A stretch of 64,000 nt of DNA from Laguncularia racemosa (taxonomy: Eukaryota; Streptophyta; Magnoliopsida; Myrtales; Combretaceae), in contig JBBMOL010000118.1 of NCBI GenBank assembly GCA_037954665.1, positions 1,116,001 through 1,180,000 on the forward strand, given 5' to 3'. The notes under the pieces were generated by a model. It was not told the DNA's origin, did no database searches, and was given only the letters and a program-made list of their open reading frames with translations. Made by a program: the position numbers and the translations under genes. Shown here piece by piece: positions 58,861 to 64,000 of this stretch (its first letter is position 1; each line of letters starts with the position of its first letter).

Positions 58861-59640
58861 TTTCTATTTTTAGTCCAACAATGAGGGCTTCAAACTCTAC
58901 CCCATTATTACTAGTTGGGAATATAAACTTTAGAGTGTATTAGACCTCAACACTACGTAGTCCATTTAGTATAAGTCCAACTCCACTCCCCCCTTGAGTG
59001 GTTGAACCTTCGACATAGAGTCTAAATAGGCTTTTCATTATTGTCAATGAGCGCTTCACCATCCATTGATGATTCAATAATGAAATCAACCAACACTTGT
59101 GCCTTAAATGCCTTATGTGGTTGGTATTGGACGTTGTATACACTGAACTCCAAGACATAGCAGACTATCTATCCCTATACATCTGGCTTTTGAAGAATTT
59201 GCCTTAGGGGTTGGTTGGTGAGCACCACATCTAGGTGGTCTTCAAAATAAGAGCGCAACTTATGTGTTGAGATGACCACAACTAGGGTAAATTCTTCTAT
59301 CTTCGAGCACTTGATTTTAGTGTAAGATGTGGTTGATGTATTGTATGAGTTAGTGCTCCTTGCCATTAACTTGGACATGTATCAAAGAGAGGGTGTGACC
59401 ACTAACGAATAGGTAATGATAAAGCTCTTCTCTAAGAATTTTCTTCAAAAGTATAGGTGGCATGGTAAGGAAACACTTCAGCTCGTCAAACACGAGTTAG
59501 CATGCTTCTATTCATTGGAAGTCTATTGGATTCTTCCAAATCTTAAAGAATTCCACACATTTGTTTGCTAACATTGAAACGAACCTACTCAATGTTACAA
59601 TCCATCATGTTAATCTTTGAATTTCTTTGACTATAGATAC
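58861..59640 (-). pseudogene. pol: Tat element 3 RT end, RNase H and archaeal-type RNase H
   Basis: From the right: KEIQRLT and LSRFVSMLANKCVEFFK (the post-RT connection), DELKCFLTMPPILL, LYHYLFVSGHTLSL (RNase H), then after a linker LYVEGSTTQGGSGVGLILNG (58940-59060). The last is the aRNH motif that follows RNase H in the Tat lineage. The RT palm with its Asp-Asp motif is not present anywhere in this copy. Confidence 0.8.
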
Positions 59641-59645
59641 ACATA

Positions 59646-60879
59646 AACCTATCCTTTACTTAAAATAAAAGTGTATTCTTATTAACAAGTGCACTAGGTC
59701 ACATATGCAATATATTACTGGCGAGACTAAGTCGAACCCATAGAGACAATTTAATTACTAGCACTTTTCTTCTTCCTTTGTTATTTAACCTTCAAATTAA
59801 ATTCATAAAATAAAACTAATAAAATTAAAATTAAAACCAAACTAAACTAATTTAACAAATAAAAATAATTAAAACATAAAAGAATATAAAACTGCATACT
59901 CAAACATTGATTTCCCTACGACAACTATATAATTCATTCCATCAATCTCATCTTAATTCCATTAGACCATAAGGATTCCTAAATTAAATTAATAATTATC
60001 TTGATACTATTGATTCCTAACTTTTAGCTATTTAGTTCAAATCTCTTTCTAATTAAAACCCTTCAAGTCACATTACTATTCTATGAATCTTGCTATTAGG
60101 TTTAACTTTAATCCGAAAAATTTACATCACCTTATCTCTAGGATTACATGAAACTCGTAATTACATAGATCAAATTACATATATGATTTCTCAATCTATA
60201 TATATATTATCAAACATTGATCAATATTTTGGAATTATTAATTCAAAGAACACACAATTAGATTTAAAGGATCAAGAATCATAGAACTGAAATAAGAAAA
60301 ATTAGGAATTCAATCACATAACTCCTACGTTTAAATGACTAACAACTATCTAATCATAATAATAAAGAATAAACAACAAAAAAAATAAAGATTCATAGTA
60401 AAAACTCCTCTGAAACTTGATAGATCTACACTCTTCTTAACTCGTAGCTACTCTTCTCTAAACCTTAAGTTGTGTTCCTAATGAATTCCAAAAAGTCTTT
60501 CTTTCTTATCTTTAAAAACCCTTAAATAGTGAAGGAAATTCCTAATTCTTGGCATGTTCATGGCCGTGAACTAAATTGTGATCTCCTTTGGTCTTTCCAA
60601 GTTAAATTCTTCAAATATGCATGTTCATGGGCAAGTTCATGACTATGATCTTGATTGTGAACCTCTTTGGTCACTTATTTATTCTGTCTCTTTTTCTTCA
60701 CAAGTTCATATGTCATGATCTTGGGCATGATCTTTTTCTAAGCTTCATAACTTCTTCATTTTAGCTCCAAATTACACAAAACTTTGCCAAATATCTTCCT
60801 TATTCTTCAACCCTCGAAAACCAATATTTAACTTAATTAATTATCAACATTGATCATAACACCCATCAAATTCATGACA
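59646..60879 (-). mobile_element. Solo-LTR-like insertion in Tat element 3
   Basis: Flanked by ACATA at 59641-59645 and 60880-60884. On the minus strand it begins TGTCATGAATTTG and ends with a GGGTTCGACTTAGTCTCGCC-type block and GTGCACTTG, as seen just before the primer site of several plant gypsy LTRs. The very last bases are GGTT rather than CA, a flaw. TATTTAAGG at about 60526-60534 (minus) is TATA-like, with a palindrome GTTCATGGCCGTGAAC at 60556-60571 upstream of it. Confidence 0.5.
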
Positions 60880-60884
60880 ACATA

Positions 60885-61760
60885 ATAAAAATCACCTCTA
60901 ACATTGCTCGGCTAGCTATTGTAGCAAACAATTTTCAACTTCAGCTAAATGTCATTCAGATGCTTTAACAAACTATGTAGCTCAATGGATTGTTAGATAA
61001 GGATCTAAATGAACACATCTTTAGCTTCCACGAGACTGTTATTCCCACCTTAGTGGTCTGTTCGAGGGAGATGCTAATTTATATTTCCTTGGTTTCTTTA
61101 ACTAGTTCTCCCCCTGTTCTTGGCTTTTCTTGAGAAGTAGCTTCAATTGTGAGGACTTTTCACTATGAGAGGGTTTGGAGATAGTAGTTTCAAGCTATTT
61201 GTTGATCTCCTCACATATTCCGACCCCAGTGGGAGTAATGAACTTTTTTCCTTCAAATGCTTCATCGAGGTGGCCATTCCCACTACATTCTATGAAGGAT
61301 GATCTAATATGATGTTGTTAGGTGACCATATGTTGATGACAATAGCATCTACTAGGACTTAGGTCTTATGGGGGCCATCTCTAATCTCTAATGGGAGGGT
61401 TATGATGCCTTCGGGTTTGGCTAGTTTGTTGTTGAATCTAGGGAACTTGTGATTGTAGGGCTTCAACTTTACCTCAACCTGGTCTTTCATTTGGTTAAAA
61501 GCCTTCTTGTAGATAATGTTCGTGAAGTTGTCATTGTCTATAAGTATCTTGCTACCTCAAAGTTAGTGATCCATACTTGGATGACTAGAGCATCATCATG
61601 AGAAGTCATGACAACCTTTAGATTGTTGTTGTAAAATGAGATGGTGGTATCCATTATAAGTTTCTTGGTTTGCATATGAAGCATTCTTTGATAATTTCTT
61701 GATCGGGAATAGGCCTTAACCTGAGAACTTAATTGCTCACCTATTGCCAATCCACCTACA
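60885..61760 (-). pseudogene. Tat element 3 protease region, reversed
   Basis: On the minus strand: MDTTISFYNNNLKVV, DALVIQVWITNFEVARYL, then in the next frame ILIDNDNFTNIIYKKAFNQM, which corresponds to the VLVDNGSS-type protease/retropepsin site (Gly-Ser changed), and LAKPEGIITLPLEI. After that the sequence decays and the RT core is missing. Confidence 0.7.
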
Positions 61761-62900
61761 ATTGTATTTACAGTTCCTCAAGTAAGTCAAGCTTCTTACT
61801 CTTGGTCTCTTTCATCTTCTTCTTTTCAACCTCATTTGAGAGGTCACTCTGCATTTGTGATGTACACTCAAAGACAGCATCATTGAATGAGGTCTTTTAG
61901 GGCATTCTTAAGCTAAGTACCATTCTTAGTTGTGTAGCCCATGTTGAGATGGAAGTCGCAATATTTGTCAAAGTTCCTCCTTGGTAGATTACATCTCATC
62001 TTCTCTAGCCACATAATGATACCCTTATCTCAGATCTCCATGAATATATCAGCTTATGGCTTGTTCGATAGGTTGTGCTATTTATAGAAATGGATATCAT
62101 ACTTTTTGTTGTTTTCTCCATTTTATGTAATACCATTGTTATCAACCCTAGGGTTAAGGTTATCTTTTATTGAGGGTCGATCCTTGTCCCCCTTTTTCTT
62201 GTATGAGGAATCTTGCTCAACCGTCTTCTTGCCAGGATGGCATCTTCTTAGGCAATATAATCTACAACCCTCTCTAGGAATTTCTTGAAATTCTTTAGCT
62301 TATGTAGCATGAGGGAATAAGAAACTAAGATTGGCCTTTTACTTCATTGATAGTAGTGTTCAAGGTGATGCTCATGTCAACATTAGGAATTTCAAGCATG
62401 GCTATGTTGAACCTTAAGATACGGTCTCTAAGTATTTTGTTTTGCTTCTATCTTATCAAATTGAGAGTTGAGGAGTCACATTTAGGTATTTACTCATTAT
62501 GAAGTATTGGTAAAATTACATGGCGAGCTCCTTAAAACTTGAGATGGAGTTAAGTTTAAGGTCTCTATACCAAGTACGAGAGTAGCTTTCTTATGAGTGC
62601 CCACAAAAGCCTTCGAAGCAATGGCATCAAAAACTTCAAGTAGGTTCATCTGAGTTGTATAATAACTTAGGTGCTCAAATGAGTCAATTGTCCCATCATA
62701 AAACTCCATTAAGGGAATGTAGATATGCATTAATAGCTGCTCATATCAGATTGCATAAGTAAAGGGAGAATTGCTTATGGTAAACATGTCTTAAGGTTTA
62801 GTTTTTTTTTTTTTTTTGATTTTTTTGAGATGCTAGATCATGTTATTGATTTCTTCCAATGATGGGTTAACCAATGAACAAGTTTATTGTGCCTCATAAT
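61761..62900 (-). pseudogene. gag: Tat element 3 gag, reversed
   Basis: From the right: IPLMEFYDGTIDSFEHLSYY, TQMNLLEVFDAIASKAFVG (62497-62730), homologous to the gag of Tat element 2. Then decayed capsid, and near 61970 CDFHLNMGYTTKNGT-stop-LKNALKDLIQ, the zinc-binding C-terminal motif with one Cys lost. A 17-T run at about 62802-62818 lies upstream of the gag start. Confidence 0.78.
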
Positions 62901-63600
62901 CATCGTGTTTGTTGTCGGCATGCTCTTTAGGTGAAGAGCTTGGTTTTGATGTTATGGTATGTTCCCTTAGTGATGTAAGATGCTATCACCTTAATGCTTA
63001 CTAAGTAGTTGAGAATTACATTAGGAATGCTTGTGAATTTCATTCACTTAAGCTTGCAAGTGTTTATTCTTAACCACTAGTTTAACCTATTGTCATTCAA
63101 GATGTGCAACCCTATCCTCATCAACAACATTCTTACTTGAGTTTCTTCTAAATCTTGTGCCAACTATGGTGGTTTGTAGGCTATAGATAGTAGATGTCAA
63201 TTGTTGATTGCTCTTCCTAGGACAAGGAGTCTTAGGCAAAGTTAAATCGTTGATTAGATAGAGTTTTAGCCTACAAGATAAACAAGCATAAGCTATTGGT
63301 CATCGGAGTTGTCTTTAACACTTAAACTCTGACACTTTAATTAGAGAAGTAACATAATGGCAAGAGTAATCAAGTTTGTAGAAAGGTTTTGCATCCTTAA
63401 CATGGTGGAGTGTTCTTTTATTTATAGCATAAGAGTGGTGAGATATTTATGGCAAGTAAATCTTCCCTTAAAAATATCCACCTTTTTAGTGAAGTGTATT
63501 TATTGAGAGTTAGATATATTTTTCATATTTATCTTATCTACCCTTTATGTATATTTTATCATGTAAGAAACTAGCCGAGGTGAGCCCTAAGGCCTAAGGC
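62901..63600 (-). repeat. 5' leader and LTR of Tat element 3 (right end not defined)
   Basis: The minus strand has TATAAATAA at 63418-63426, then GTGTCAGAGTTTAAGTGTTAAAG and ACTCCGATGACC near 63310, the Tat R/U5 signature also seen in element 2. A degenerate primer-site-like TTGACATCTACTATC follows at about 63190-63205. LTR sequence probably continues to the right. Confidence 0.55.
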
Positions 63601-64000
63601 TGAATTGACCTATAAAAATATATATTACATAGACATATATGTCATGTGTGTATGTATACCCACACACACACTTCATACAAGTGTACACAATATTTTTTTC
63701 ATTCGACTTTTCATGTTTAGTTCTACCCTTTTCATATTATATCTAAATATTTATAGAAACTATCAATTGTTAAGGCTAATTGAGGTTAACTACTTATTTT
63801 ATAGTCATATAAAGTTATATATAAAGAGAGAGATCAATGGTCATGAACAATCAATCTAGCAAATTGACCATGTATGACATAATAAATCAACATGAATATA
63901 TTATGGTATTATTATGATAATATAAGATTTACACATGAAACATACAATAAAAATAAATATAACAATATTAGTTATATTTATTGGAAACATAACACATAAT
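63601..64000. other. AT-rich right edge
   Basis: Contains a CACACACACAC stretch near 63660 and (TA)-rich sequence. No gene seen. It may be the U3 of the Tat LTR or flank. Confidence 0.4.

Overview
The window looks like about 64 kb of AT-rich, gene-poor nuclear DNA from a flowering plant, probably a eudicot. I find no intact host gene. Almost everything I can recognise is a retrotransposon or its remains. The element families present (SIRE/Maximus-type Ty1/copia with an extra 3' ORF, Tekay-like chromoviruses with 3.4-3.6 kb LTRs, Tat-clade Ty3/gypsy, and a hAT-like MITE) are plant families. The species cannot be named from sequence alone. The density of solo LTRs, nesting and truncation suggests heterochromatic or pericentromeric DNA. 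|| Layout. 1-342: end of a chromovirus integrase and polypurine tract. 343-3803: a long Tekay-like LTR. 4064-7656: another long LTR-like unit, reversed. 7660-10560: remains of a reversed chromovirus (5' internal part, primer site, partial LTR). 10567-24720: a decayed Tat-clade element (integrase on +, plus an antisense reading frame on -), split by a complete SIRE-type copia element at 12945-23230 with a perfect GCCTC target duplication. 24721-28372: AT-rich repeat-like DNA. 28373-35042: a quieter locus holding a plastid-type trnD pseudogene and a clean solo LTR (29627-33120, duplication AATAC). 35043-37692: two copies of a hAT-like MITE, one split by an 868-bp chromovirus solo LTR. 37701-41707: a second Tat element (LTR, primer site, gag, RT), cut inside RT by a second, older SIRE-type copia element (41708 to about 50984). 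50985-53130: a rearranged reversed chromovirus. 54040-57465: a third Tekay-like LTR. 57466-63600: a third Tat element on -, carrying its own nested solo LTR. || How the parts relate. The two SIRE elements share one plan: LTR, Met-tRNA primer site, gag with two zinc knuckles, protease, integrase, RT, RNase H, a separate env-position ORF, three AAGGGGGAG purine motifs, LTR. The younger one (12945-23230) keeps an uninterrupted 571-codon env-position ORF although its gag-pol is broken many times. The older one has lost catalytic and metal-binding residues. No element here looks autonomous. I see no convincing new biological system. The most interesting leads are: a gag/pol +1 frame offset shared by both SIRE copies, a TATA-plus-pyrimidine leader before the env-position ORF, an antisense frame in the Tat element, and GGCC-centred palindrome arrays just upstream of TATA boxes in three different LTRs.
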